Shown: one piece after another, positions 10,401-20,052 of the stretch
Layout: each line of letters starts with the position of its first letter
Numbering within the stretch: the first letter of the stretch is position 1
NCBI GenBank assembly: GCA_002887195.1
Contig: PJAB01000208.1
Span: 1-34,221 of the forward strand
DNA length: 34,221 nt
Origin: Chrysochromulina parva
Taxonomy: Eukaryota; Haptophyta; Prymnesiales; Chrysochromulinaceae
Direction: 5' to 3'
The notes under the pieces: generated by a model
Databases searched by the model: none
What the model was told of the DNA's origin: nothing
What the model saw: only the letters and a program-made list of their open reading frames with translations
Translations under genes and position numbers: made by a program

Positions 10401-11462
10401 ACATGGGCTCAAGCACGCGAGGCTGGTTTGGGGCCCGGGGCCCGTCGTGTCGGCCGGCGTAGGCCGGAGGCCGAGACCGCCTTCCTCTCTGCTCGTGTGT
10501 GGCTGTGGTATGCGGGCCTATCGGCCGCGCTGTCGGGGATTGCCCTTTCTTCTCTTCCGTGGCTGCTCGGCGGCATCCCGTACCCAAAGGACCCACCCGT
10601 TCCGCTCTGGATACTGTATGATTCACAGATGCTCACGTATGCGATCGTGTACTGCATCGTCGCGGCGGTGGTGTTCGGGCTGCTCGCGCTCACCATCGTG
10701 CGCGCGCGCATTTACGAGAAGATGAGCCGCTATGAAGCGGCCTGGGAAGAGCTCGGTGGTTCCGCCAACGCCCCGCCAAGCCCGCTCGTCTGGAGCGAGC
10801 ACGTAGCCACGCGCGCGTGCGCCAACGAGCAGCGGACTCCGCAACAGGAGGCAGGCGGATGCCTCAACGCGACTTCGGACTCCGCAGCTCCTTCCGCAGC
10901 TCCTTCCGCAGCTCCTTCCGCAGCGCAAGAGGAGCCTGGACCGGAAGAGCCGTCCGAGACGGGCGCCGAGTCGGGCGCGTCGTCTCGGGCGGCGGCGGCA
11001 GCGGCGGCAGCGGCGGCGTCGGCGGCGCACTCCGGGCTGCAGCTGCGGATCGGCATTCTCTGTGCATGCGGCCTTATCCGATTCGTGGCGCAGGGGGTCT
11101 TATGCCTCAAGCTCTGGGAGGATGACCGCATCGCGGGCACGCCTCAGGGCTTCATGGAGATCGAGGGCTACATCGCGCAGCTGCTGATCGTGGTCATGGT
11201 CTTCGAGGACGGGCAGGGCTTCTGGACCTTCCTCATGTTCGGCATGCCGCCCGAGTTGCTCGCGCTCATCCAAAGCGCTCTGAGTCGCTCGTATGCAAAG
11301 CTCAAAAGGCTCTTCCATCAAGGTATCCGGCACACCGAGACTGGCAGGGACCTCTATAACCAGACACAGAGTGACGAAGACATGTGGGCGCCTCGGACCG
11401 CCGACGAAACTTCCTTCGTGCCACGCAGCGACTCGCCTACCATGCGCCGCCCCCCTCTTTGA
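7455..11462 (+). CDS. TMEM144-like transporter fused to a LYCHOS/GPR155-type PIN-like transporter and 7TM region
   Basis: The call joins exon 1 (7455-9556) to exon 2 (9725-11462), giving 1279 aa; the TG|G split codon restores Trp701 in frame. Residues 1-375 resemble TMEM144-type (DMT superfamily) carbohydrate transporters: about ten membrane segments with a GLSTGQGVWGG segment in the first half and a FVFGELKKRKAI-like segment in the second. A Pro/Ala-rich cytosolic linker follows. From about residue 430 the protein matches the PIN/AEC-like carrier half of GPR155: LPALIMHSL, then CTNSDDIGLAYP, LILGGMSLVG and FGLVPAAASTMVMVGQF. More helices follow in the style of the GPR155 receptor half, interrupted by a Ser/Ala/Glu loop. 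No DEP domain is seen at the C-terminus. GPR155 in animals is a lysosomal cholesterol sensor; sterol sensing here is only inferred. The ATG at 7455 was chosen because it opens the first membrane helix. Confidence 0.75.
9557..9724 (+). other. Intron 1 of the TMEM144-LYCHOS fusion gene (168 nt)
   Basis: The donor is CCCTG|GTATGC and the acceptor is CATCAG|GTATAT. Without splicing, exon 1 meets a stop at 9597-9599. With splicing, the PIN-like domain continues exactly where homologues do (LPW then YIEQPIT). The first intron bases (GTATG...GAGCAG) resemble the first bases of exon 2 (GTATATTGAGCAG). Confidence 0.8.
9563..9701 (+). repeat. Minisatellite filling the intron
   Basis: Two perfect copies of a 20-mer, cctcgagcagcgcttgattg (9563-9582, 9583-9602), are followed by nine 11-mers of consensus cctcgtgattg (9603-9701). 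Copies 1-3 and 5 are perfect, and decay increases toward the acceptor. The 11-mer equals the 20-mer with its centre deleted, so one probably gave rise to the other. Confidence 0.95.
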
Positions 11463-12003
11463 TGCGCGTCGATGCATCGTGAACGGAGCTGTGAACGGAA
11501 CCACCGGCAACGCAGACGGTTACGTCATCCTCGTACGCGTGCACAGCGCCGGGCAGCCTTGGTAGGCCACCGACGTGCGCGAGATCCGGTGTGCAGAGCG
11601 CTCTCGTCGATCTCGGCTTGATCATCCTCGTGTGAGTCCTGTGTGTGTGCCATGCACCCGATATGCACCCGACCCCGCGCACCGGAACGGCGCGAGCTCG
11701 GGGGAGATGACGGGACCGTAACGGATAACGAAAGTGGGCCGTGCGTGACGACCGCCCGTGGCGCGTCGCGTGTGCGAGAAGCCATTGTACAACTCACCTC
11801 TCTCAGTAGCTACTGGCAGTACACCGAGTGACAACCGAGTCAGAGGACTCACGTTTTGTAATCCAATCACATACACACGACCGGAGGCCGCCTACACGCC
11901 ATTTTCGATTTTGATATTCCACTCGACCAGACGACACAGGGTTAACGTAAGGGAAACGCAGTCGTTACGACCGTACGCTCTGGCTACGGCTTTACCTCCT
12001 CCT
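11463..12003. other. Intergenic region between two convergent genes
   Basis: Both flanking genes end here, so this holds two 3' UTRs. No coding sequence, RNA gene or strong repeat was seen. The right end, next to the minus-strand stop, is rich in CTCCTC, which is an extension of the poly-Glu C-terminus codons. Confidence 0.6.
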
Positions 12004-15000
12004 CTACTCCTCCTCCTCTTGCTCTTCCTCAGGGGCCGCCATGAGCGATCGGATGAGGCTGTCCGCGCCGATGATCTTTTTGACCGACTTAATGGATTTA
12101 CTCCACTTGCCCGGGCCGGCACCTCCCGAGCCAGCTCCCGCAAAGAGGGCAAGCACGCCGGTCGCCTTGGTGTCGCCGATGGTAGGTGCCTGAGGCTCGG
12201 GCTCGGTCGCAGCAGGAGGTGCGCCGTCCACCTTCGCCGGGCTCGAGCCCTTCGCAGAACGTGGACGTGGGGAGGGCGTCCGACGACCCGGTGTGAAAAG
12301 CGTAGTGACCGTCGACATCGTCTTGAGGTCGTCAATCTTCAACGCCTCAACATGCTCGAGGCCGCCCTTGCGTTGGATCTCGATCTTGCGCCTTCGCAGG
12401 ATTCCCTCGATCAGCTTGAAGTTCGGCACGTCCGGGTTCTCGCCGCTCGTGGCCGTCTGGTACAGTGCGAACAGCTCTTTCTCCGGCAGCTCGGGCGACG
12501 CATTCATGATGCATCCGGCGAAGACGTCGAAGCTCTCCTCCCCACCGGCCGCCTTCACCCATGTCTTGTAGATGCCGGTGAGGATCTCGGCGTCCTTATC
12601 TTGCTGCCTGAGCATGCCCTCCACGGACAGGTCCAGAAACTGGAACAGCGTCAGGTGCCCTCGGGAGTCCAGATCCGGCTTCCCGAGGTACTGCCTCTTG
12701 TAATTCGGAAAGGGCAGGTCGTTCTCGTCCTTTATCTTTGCTTTGGCCTTCTGATTCTGGGTTGCAGTCTGCAGGATCATACGCTGGAGTCGATCGTGGA
12801 GGTCCTTGTGACTCTTCTCGAACATGCGCTTGATCGTGTTGAGGCACACAAACACGGGCACGGAGATCTGCGTCATCGAGCCGATCATGTTCCAGAAGGC
12901 ACCGATGCTTTTGAGCCCGAGCGTGTGCTCGTCTCCTATCGTCTTCGAGATACCATCGAGCATGTCAATGTAAAACTCGAACTCCTCGTTCGGCGTGCGC
13001 TCCTCAACCGGCACGCCGTGCCACGAGCCTTTCCAGAAGGGCATCAGAAATGGCTCGCCCTCCGTCAGACCCTTCTTCTCGTCCTTGCGGTAGCGCTCCA
13101 CGCGCACGCCGTACAGGAACTCGTTGATGTTCTTGATCGCGAGCGACTTGATGCCGTACAGCACCATAAACTGATCGGGGATGAACTCAGGGAATGGCTG
13201 GCGATCGCGCTGCTGCTTGTCGGCCTCGATGTTGGCCTCAATCTTGACCTGGTAGAGCGCCGAGAGCAGCCGGCGGCACATGAGCACGTTCATCGCCTTG
13301 ACGTCCTTTCGGTTGAACTTGATCTCGCACAGGGAAGTCACACACGACGTTGGCATCATGCGTTTGCCATCGCCGCCATCACCGCCTACCTCCTCGACCG
13401 CACCACCTCCCGAAGGCCTTTGGCTCATCGAGACCATCGACTGCCCTGCCTGGCATCCAATATCAGCGGTATCGTCGCCGCCTGCGCCGCCGCCGCCCCT
13501 GCGGCCGCCGCCGCCCCTCTTGGCAAGCTGCCCCTCAAGTCGCTGCAGCTCGATGAGCTCCTCGGGCGTTAGCTTGCCCGCCGCCTGCCGTCGCTTTAGA
13601 TCAGCGAGGCGCGCCGCCAGCTCGTCCTCCTCGGCTGTGCCGCCGCCCTTGCCGCCGCCCTTGCCACCGCCCTTGCCGCCGCCCTTGCCACCTCCGTTTC
13701 TGTGGCCAGCTAGCAGAGCGCGACGTTCCTCCTCCGTCAGATTCGGGTCCATCAGCTTCTCAAGGAGCTCGTCCATCCGCTTCTTCTCGGCGTCGAACTC
13801 CTTTTGCATGCGGCGCTCCATCTCCCGCAACCGACGCGCGAGCTCCGCCTCCATATCGAAGTCATCGTCGCTGTTACCTTTGCCGCCCTTGCCGCCCTTA
13901 CCGCCCTTACCTCCTTTGCCCTTCTTCTCCTTGTCGATCACGCTTTCGAGCTCCTTCATCCTGGCTTCGAGTCGCCTCAGCTCCTCCTCCTCCTCGGGGG
14001 TGAGCTGCCCGAGTGCCTGACGCCGCTTGAGGTCTGCGATGCGCGCGGCCATCTCCGCTGCCTCCCTCTCGGCGTCTGAGAGCTCGTCGCCCTTGCCGCC
14101 CTTGCCGCCCTTGCCCATTGCCCCGTCTAGCTCCTTCATCCTGGCTTCGAGTCGCCTCAGCTCCTCCTCCTCCTCGGGGGTGAGCTGCCCGAGTGCCTGA
14201 CGCCGCTTGAGGTCAGCGATGCGCGCGGCCATCTCCGCTGCCTCCCTCTCGGCGTCTGTCAATTCGGAGCCGCCACCGCCGCCGTAGCCGCCCGACCCTC
14301 CCTTGTCGCCGCCGGGCCCGTGGCGCCCCTCTAGCCGACGTAGCTCCGCGAGCTCCTCGTCAGTCAGCTCACCTCGTGCTTGCCGCCGCTTGAGCTCGGC
14401 AAGGCGCTCGGCCTCGCTCAGCGGCCGACCGTTTGGGCCTAGCCCATCGCTGAAGTCGTCATAGTAGCCTCTTCGCCCCGCCCCCTCCTCATCCCCCTCC
14501 TCGTCATCCTCGTCCTCGCCGCCGCCTTTGCCGCCCTTGCCGCCCTTGCCTTTCTTGCCACCACTCTTGCCATCCTTACCGCCCTTACCGGCAGCGCTAT
14601 TGGCGCCGCTGCCGCCACTTCCATCGGCGCGCCCTGCAACGGCCTTGCCCGGCGCCTCTCCACTACCTATCGATCGGCGGAGCTCCTTGAGCACCTGGTA
14701 GCAAACCATCGCCTGCAGGTCATCCTTCGGCGGCTGGTAGTCGGGCGAGTCGCGCGAAAGGTCGGCCTTCAAGAACTGGGCGATGCCTGTGCACAGGTCC
14801 TTGTGTGCCGGCGACTTGCCCACGAGGACGCCAGCGAGGGTCACGCCCACCAGCTGATTGTTGCGCTGGTCGGTCAGCAGCTGTGCTCCGAGCTGTAGCT
14901 TCTCCTCGTCGGTCACATCGAGGATTCTCGCGAGCATGACAAGCACGCGCCCACGAGTCGCCTCGCCCATGCCCGCCCGAGCCTCTGGTGGGAGACGAGA

Positions 15001-16724
15001 GAGAAAGTGGGCCACCCAGCCGGCGACCTCGGCGACCTGGTTCCCCACCATCACACTCGCCGACTGTTCCGACTCGAAGATGTGGGATGCGAGCGCCTCC
15101 TCGCGCTGCGCAGAGTCGCATGCCTCATATGCCTCGAGGAGCTTCAGAAGCGGATCCTTATACGACTCCTCGCGCACCCTCGCCACCTCCGCTGACGCAT
15201 CGGCGAGGAGCTTCTCGAGCGATTCCATGCGCTGCCGCAACGCCTCTGCCTCCGAGTTGGCCGAGGCCTGGCCGAGCGCGCGGTTCCACGCGCCGAGCGT
15301 CTTGTTGATCATTTCGTTGCGTCCCTTGAGCGCTTTGAGCTCCTCGTCGCGCTGCTTCTTCATGCGGCGCATCGCCTTTGCCTGCTCCTCGTTCAGGTCG
15401 CGTAGCCGCTTCACCTCGAGAAAGAAGGGGGTGCGCTCGGCGTACACCTTGGCCCCCGAGCCGGGCAGGTCAGGGCTTGCGTCGTAATAAAGTGACTGGA
15501 TGAGCTCCTTCCAACACAGCACGAGCACGCCCTCGTACCTGCCATTATTGGGGAGGTTCCATCAGACGCAGTCCACCGCAATCAGCACGAGCATGCCCTC
15601 GTACCTGCCCGTCATTGGCGCGACTCGCTCGAAGGCATCGCACACGACGGCGGTTCGGAAGACGTTAGGCACGCCGAGGGTGACGGAGGAGGAGAGGGCT
15701 TGCCGCAGCCTCATCTCGACAAAGACCTGATAGCGGGGAGTCGCGATGAGGGAGCAAGGGGACGTTATACACAGGAGGAAGAGAGAGAGAGAGAGAGAGA
15801 GGGTCAAGGGGGATACGAGACTGCGTCACTCACCGCTTTGGAGGCGAAGGCTTCCTCATCAGCAGCAAAGGCATTCATCCAGTGTGCGAGCCGCGTGTTG
15901 CGGTCGAGGCTCTCGATCTGGCTGGCCGCATGGAGGGCGCGCGAGCCGTGCAAGTTGGTCTCAAGCTCTTCGAAGGCGTCCGCGGGCACGCTGTTGGCAT
16001 TGGGAAGTTTGATGGTGCTTGGGTTGCCAAAGTTGCGGCTCGGCTCTTGCCGTATCGGGTTGGGGCGTCGAATGCGCGACCCCGGCTCCGCCGTTGTGGC
16101 TCGCGCGCTGTGAGCGCCATTTTCGGTGCTGGGCAGCCGCCACTGCTCCGGCGTCCGTGCACTCAGACTGAGCATTGTAGAGATGCCCGGAGCATTTCCA
16201 TGCATGACTTCGGACCGCGCCGGAGAGCGGGGCGGCTGCATCGACGGCTGCAGGCCCGGGTGGGCAAGCGCACGGGGCGAGCCGAGGGGTGAGCGCGGCG
16301 GTATCTGGCGCTGGAGGTCCAGCGTTCGGAGAGCGCTCTCGCCAACGTACGAGTCGGGCGGTGGGCTGATCCTTCCAAAACGCTGTGGAGGCGGTGGGCT
16401 GTCCGGTGGCATCGGATGTCTCAGAGTCATGGGCGCTATTTGGTCGTTACGTGGCACGTGGAGGGTATGCACGCCGTAGGAGACGAGTGGGCTCGGGGTG
16501 TTCCTCTCTGGGAAATCGGGCCACCAGCGAGTCAGGTCCTGAGCTGAAGGCAGCGGCGGGTCCTCGAGGACTTTGTTGACGTCTTTGGTCATCTTCACCG
16601 TCGACGTGATCTTACCGAGGTTGCGCTTTCGATTGAGGGCACGGAGGGCGGCGACATCGGCCCCGTCGCCACCTCCCTGCGCCGGCTGCACCTTGCCGAG
16701 CGCCGCAGCGAGCGATGCACGCAT
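12004..16724 (-). CDS. Uncharacterised 1515-aa coiled-coil repeat protein (paralogue A)
   Basis: Exons are 16724-15834, 15726-15605 and 15538-12004 on the minus strand. Joining them gives 1515 aa colinear with the intronless paralogue at 30641. The N-terminus (LEDPPLPSAQDLTRWWPD, then a Pro/Ser-rich stretch) leads to a helical region, AVVCDAFERVAPMTGRY. A charged coiled coil follows (about 380-420). Four modules of consensus LADLKRRQALGQLTPEEEEE (20 residues shown) lie near 711-745, 763-811, 823-871 and 975-1008, separated by GGKGGK linkers. A conserved C-terminal domain spans about 1071-1391, then a Pro/Ser-rich tail and a run of Glu. I recognise no family. The tail of the C-terminal domain is weakly reminiscent of a degenerate EF-hand pair (ESFDVFAGCI). 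A cytoskeletal or flagellar role is possible but unproven. The start at 16724 is the ATG that aligns best with the paralogue's start. Confidence 0.8.
13949..14258 (-). repeat. 130-bp module repeated at 180-bp spacing
   Basis: The segments 13949-14078 and 14129-14258 differ at one base in 130 by direct comparison. They encode the second and third LKRRQALGQLTPEEEEELRR modules. Nearly the same DNA occurs twice more, inverted, in the paralogue (32744-32883 and 32942-33081). Confidence 0.9.
15539..15604 (-). other. Intron 2 of paralogue A (66 nt), flanked by duplicated exon sequence
   Basis: On the minus strand the donor is GGCAG|GTACGAGG (intron from 15604) and the acceptor is GGCAG|GTACGAGG (exon from 15538). 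A 27-nt sequence at 15609-15583 recurs at 15543-15517 with one difference. The unspliced frame has a stop (TGA) within the intron. Splicing gives GRYEGVLVLCWKELIQ, matching GRLEGVLVLIWRELIR in the intronless paralogue. Confidence 0.85.
15727..15833 (-). other. Intron 1 of paralogue A (107 nt) with a TC microsatellite
   Basis: The donor is GCG|GTGAGT and the acceptor is ATCAG|GTCTTT on the minus strand. Splicing yields SKAVFVEMRLRQ, as in the paralogue. The intron carries a (GA)n run on the plus strand (about 15781-15801), which reads as a polypyrimidine tract in the transcript. Confidence 0.88.
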
Positions 16725-17152
16725 GTGTGCGACGTCGAGAAAAAGAGAACAGCGGAAAACAGCCACGAGGGGCGTGAATTAGAGCGAGTTGATAACTCTT
16801 TTTTCGGCCGACGCGAAACAGGCTTAATTGCATGCGCGGGGCTGACAGCTAGAATACAATAGCTGGTAGTATCTAACTTGTAACTATCAACCATCTATCG
16901 ATCCGGTGGTTGTGCTCGGCTGCAGAGCATGACGCTATGTCTATGACCAGTTGGGGTTCAACGCCGCCCGATGGTAGGCCGCCCGCCTCGTTAACGCTTA
17001 CGGTCCGGTGAGACAACAAATGAAAACTTTTCTTTATCGGTTTCGATGGGGGACCAGCACGTGGAGTTTGAAATACATAACCTAAGATGTAAGAAGAATT
17101 GGTTACCGCGACGCGACGCGCGTTCGCGCGGATCATGAAATTCACTCACGAA
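16725..17152. other. Intergenic region, paralogue A promoter and transporter 3' end
   Basis: The two minus-strand genes are separated by 428 nt. The right part is AT-richer than the coding DNA. No gene or RNA was recognised. The upstream in-frame GTG at 16766 was not used as a start because it has no counterpart in the paralogue. Confidence 0.5.
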
Positions 17153-18512
17153 TCAGAGCCCGCGGATCTTGTAAAAGTTGTACGCAGCAAAGAAGAGCAG
17201 CGAGATGCAGTATCCGATCGCCTCCAGGCGTGTGATCGTCTCATCGTACCACGTCGCCGAGAAGAGCACCAGCCCGGCGTTACGCATTGTGCCGAGCACC
17301 TTGAGCGTCACCGAGTTCGTCGTCTTGATGACCAGAAACGTGCCCAAATGGACGCCGAACCCGAGCACTGCCGATGCTATGAAGAGCTGCGGCTCGCTGT
17401 GAATGAGCGCGAGGGCGTGCGGCCTGTGGGCGGGCAGCGCCGCCTTGGGCAGCTCCATGAGCATCGCGGCGGAGCAGAGCCATAGCGCCGAGACGGGCGC
17501 CATGTAGTACTGCCCCTCGATGACCTGCGTGCGGGTACGGCGAGTGGCTGGTGGGTACAGTGGTGTGCGGGTGCGGCTGTGCTGTTCCTGTGGGAACCGT
17601 ATCTGTGCCGCGCGCTCGCTACAGCGCGCAGCTCATCGAGAGCTCCTCGGTCTCTGCGCGACCGCAACGGCGCGGTGGGCAAGCCGCCGCGCCCCGTGCC
17701 GCTTGGGGCATCGACTGAGCCCGGCAGCACGGGGTGGTCGCACGCGTGCGTCAGGGGTGGAGTGGGGAAAGGCGGCGCGCGCCCCAAAAGTGCCCACAGC
17801 CGTTGCTCACCCCAAACTTGAGGTTCGTCAGCATCTTCTGGATGAGGACGAGCTTGAGCGCCTCGGACAACTCGGCGAGCAGCATCAAACCGAGTCCCAC
17901 CACGCTGAAATTTCCTCCGAGCGAGGCGCCGAGTGACGCGATGCAGGTACCCAACACGATCCCGAGCACCGAAAGCGTCACGCGCAGCGTTGGCGTCTCG
18001 ATGCCGCTTACCCAGAGCATCGCAAGCGTCACCATCGGTGTGGTCGCTTTGAGCATCTGGATGAAGCCGACCGGCAAGTACAGATGCACCCAGTTGCCGC
18101 AAGCGAGCGTGGTGGCAAGCGACGCGCCAATCGGCAGCAAGTTGTACACGAAGAACTTCGGCGTTATCAAGTTCGTGTGCTCCCGGCGCACGCAGCGGCA
18201 GTGCACGAGCACGAACGACACCACCGTCGAGCACAGCACACCGAGGCTGGCGACAGTCATCGGATAATCGAATTTTCGGGCAACGAGAAGGGTGCGGTTC
18301 ACGATGATAAGCGTCGGACCAATGGTTAGGTAGATCAGACAAGCGCCGGCAACCGAGGCTGCCTGACGGATTCGCGGCGCAGAAAGCGCTTTGCTAGCTA
18401 AGTTCGGGGCGCCCGTGATGAGGCCGTGCTCCTCATTTTCCTCGGGTTCCGCAGTTACGCGCTGCATTCGCAGCTCGTGCTCGCCCTCCGAATCATGACC
18501 GTGCGCCTGCAT
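17153..18512 (-). CDS. Triose-phosphate/nucleotide-sugar translocator family transporter
   Basis: Exon 1 is 18512-17811 and exon 2 is 17524-17153 (minus), giving 357 aa. The protein has a short acidic N-terminus and then about ten hydrophobic helices in the pattern of the TPT/NST branch of the drug/metabolite transporter superfamily. Family-like features are LTIGPTLIIVNRTLL near the first helix, the ATTPMVTLAMLWVSG helix, the IEGQYYMAPVSALWL segment at the exon junction and the C-terminal GYCISLLFFAAYNFYKI. These carriers exchange phosphorylated sugars or nucleotide sugars across plastid or Golgi/ER membranes. No N-terminal plastid presequence is obvious, so a Golgi or plastid-envelope location stays open, and substrate cannot be read from sequence. 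It is transcribed divergently from the glycosyltransferase-like gene at 19000, which may be chance. Confidence 0.85.
17525..17810 (-). other. Intron of the TPT-family transporter gene (286 nt)
   Basis: The donor TTTGGG|GTGAGC and acceptor CACGCAG|GTCATC (minus strand) join in phase 0. They restore the membrane segment LKFG-VIEGQYYMAPVS, which is continuous in family members. Reading through without splicing runs into a stop before the last helices. Confidence 0.85.
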
Positions 18513-18999
18513 GTTTGTACCGGTACCGGGTACCGGTCTTTTTGTGCGTCCGCGTGTCCCGTGTGTCCCGTGTGTGTCCCGGCTCCCCCCGGTGTCTTTT
18601 TACCGGTAAAAAGACACCGGGTATATCCCGGTACTAAACTACTTCTGCCGTTACGGCGCGTTTATAAGCCGATGCGTCTGTGAAACCGGCTGCTCCAGTG
18701 AGTGGTGTCTTTAACCGATTGCCGAGGGGACCACGTTCACACCTGGTTCACACGGATTGTACCGGTACTCGCTTGAAGATTGCCGCGTGACGGCATGAGA
18801 CATGGAACGGTACCGGTATCCATCATTTAACCCGACGGGGATGATGCGGAGAGCCCAGAGTACCGTATACCGGTAGGGGTCTTCACCCAACTCCCACACG
18901 CGGCGGCGCGTCGGACGCTTGATGCGCGAAAGCTGATGCGCTACGGTTCAGTGGTAAGGAGCGTGTTCTCTCACAACCCCTTAGCATTGCCCCTTAGAG
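18513..18999. promoter_or_regulatory. Divergent intergenic region with palindromic repeats
   Basis: This 487-nt stretch separates divergent genes and should hold both promoters. It contains several TACCGGTA-type words (around 18520-18537, 18607, 18758, 18811 and 18868) and a perfect 34-nt palindrome. No TATA box is certain. Confidence 0.5.
18567..18621 (-). repeat. Palindromic dispersed element, copy 1
   Basis: Positions 18588-18621 form a perfect palindrome with half-site CCCGGTGTCTTTTTACC. On the minus strand it continues into GGAGCCGGGACACACACGGG, ending at 18567. The same ~40-nt sequence occurs on the plus strand at 26836-26874, differing in the length of the G run. Confidence 0.9.
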
Positions 19000-20052
19000 A
19001 TGCCTAGGGTGGCGTCGCCGCCGGGACGGCTAGAGTCACCAACGGCAGTTATTGCTGTCGCGGTGGACTATCCGTGGATACAATATGCTTTGTTCATCAT
19101 GACACTGAGAGCACACTACGATGGTGACATTATCATCTTGGGTGAGTCGAGTGATCCCGACGTGCTCCACCTCTTCAAGGAACAGCGCGTACAGGTGGAG
19201 CCCTTCTCCAGCCCGTGCCAAACGACAAATACATGCGAACATGCATGGATGGTTGTCGAGCGGTTCCACAAGGTCGCCAGGATATGCGAACGGTATTCGA
19301 TGTGCCTCTCAGCAGACTTCCGGGATACCTTCTTCCAGGCGGACCCATTCGCAACGTTGTTGTTGCCGGGCTCGGTTCCTGCTGCCGACATTGTGCTCAA
19401 CGCCGAAGCGTTGAGCATCAGAATGAGCTATTGGGGCAGACTCTGGGCAAGGCGATGTCTAGGCGATCTGAGAGCCGCGTACTGGAGCCAGAAGATCATC
19501 AATTCAGGAACCATATTTTGCACACCAGTGGGCTGTCGGTATCTTGCAAAGGCGCTCACAGCAACGTGCCCAGAAGGCAACGTCTCGGACAAGAGTGGCA
19601 TGGACCAGACGCTTCTCATTCACCACTTCTACTCGGGTCAGATGGCTCAAGCAAACCTCTCGACAGTGCTCAATGGCCGTGGGATCGGTCCCGCGTATTC
19701 GCTTCGATACGCCTTGGTTGATCCCTTATGGTACTCACATATCGTGCGCTACGCACCACCTGGGGAGCAAATTCGCTTTCCGCACTTGCTCCCATTCACG
19801 ATACATAACGACGACAATAGCTCCACAGCGGTTTGCCACCAATACGATGTGGACTGGAGGCTGAAGGCGCTGATGTACGGAGCTGCGTTGTGCTATCATG
19901 CGCAACACTACGCATCGAATGCATCGAACCGTACACACCACAACCAGTACTGCGAACAACGTGGATTGACCGTAGCCAATGCAAAACAATTGACGCGTCG
20001 AATCTGCAACAATGTGAGCTCCGTCTGTCGAGATGTGGTGACCGGCGCTTGA
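19000..20052 (+). CDS. GT-A type glycosyltransferase-like protein
   Basis: This is a 350-aa single-exon protein. The first strand, AVIAVAVDYPWIQYALFIMT, followed by YDGDIIILGES, looks like the nucleotide-binding start of a GT-A fold. SADFRDTFFQADPF (Asp106 and Asp109) is the metal/sugar-nucleotide DxD-like motif typical of uncharacterised nucleotide-diphospho-sugar transferases in plants and algae. NSGTIFCTP (about 168) and MDQTLLIHHFYS fit the acceptor-side signatures of the same group. No signal peptide or membrane anchor is evident at the N-terminus. The usual site of action would be the Golgi, so either the start lies upstream or the protein is soluble. Donor and acceptor are unknown. Confidence 0.65.
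   Translation: MPRVASPPGRLESPTAVIAVAVDYPWIQYALFIMTLRAHYDGDIIILGESSDPDVLHLFKEQRVQVEPFSSPCQTTNTCEHAWMVVERFHKVARICERYSMCLSADFRDTFFQADPFATLLLPGSVPAADIVLNAEALSIRMSYWGRLWARRCLGDLRAAYWSQKIINSGTIFCTPVGCRYLAKALTATCPEGNVSDKSGMDQTLLIHHFYSGQMAQANLSTVLNGRGIGPAYSLRYALVDPLWYSHIVRYAPPGEQIRFPHLLPFTIHNDDNSSTAVCHQYDVDWRLKALMYGAALCYHAQHYASNASNRTHHNQYCEQRGLTVANAKQLTRRICNNVSSVCRDVVTGA

Noticed and set aside
8649..10412. Long minus-strand open frame (587 codons) opposite the fusion transporter
   Set aside because: It is a GC-rich antisense shadow with low-complexity charged composition and crosses the intron repeat.
9699..11462. Second half of the LYCHOS-like protein as a separate gene
   Set aside because: Its frame would need a TTG start inside the intron, and the protein begins mid-domain; splicing at 9556/9725 rejoins the PIN-like domain exactly.
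11758..13572. Long plus-strand frame opposite paralogue A, resembling the minus-strand frame 33305-34039
   Set aside because: The two resemble each other only because their sense strands encode the same conserved C-terminal domain; they are antisense shadows.
12004..15528. Paralogue A starting at 15528 as its own gene
   Set aside because: The start would be GTG. The upstream exons restore the sequence seen in the intronless paralogue.
18936..18985. tRNA-like 5' half: GGTTCAGTGGTAAGGAGCG resembles a D-arm/A box
   Set aside because: No matching T-arm (GGTTCGANNCC) or acceptor stem follows within 60 nt, so a tRNA cannot be folded.
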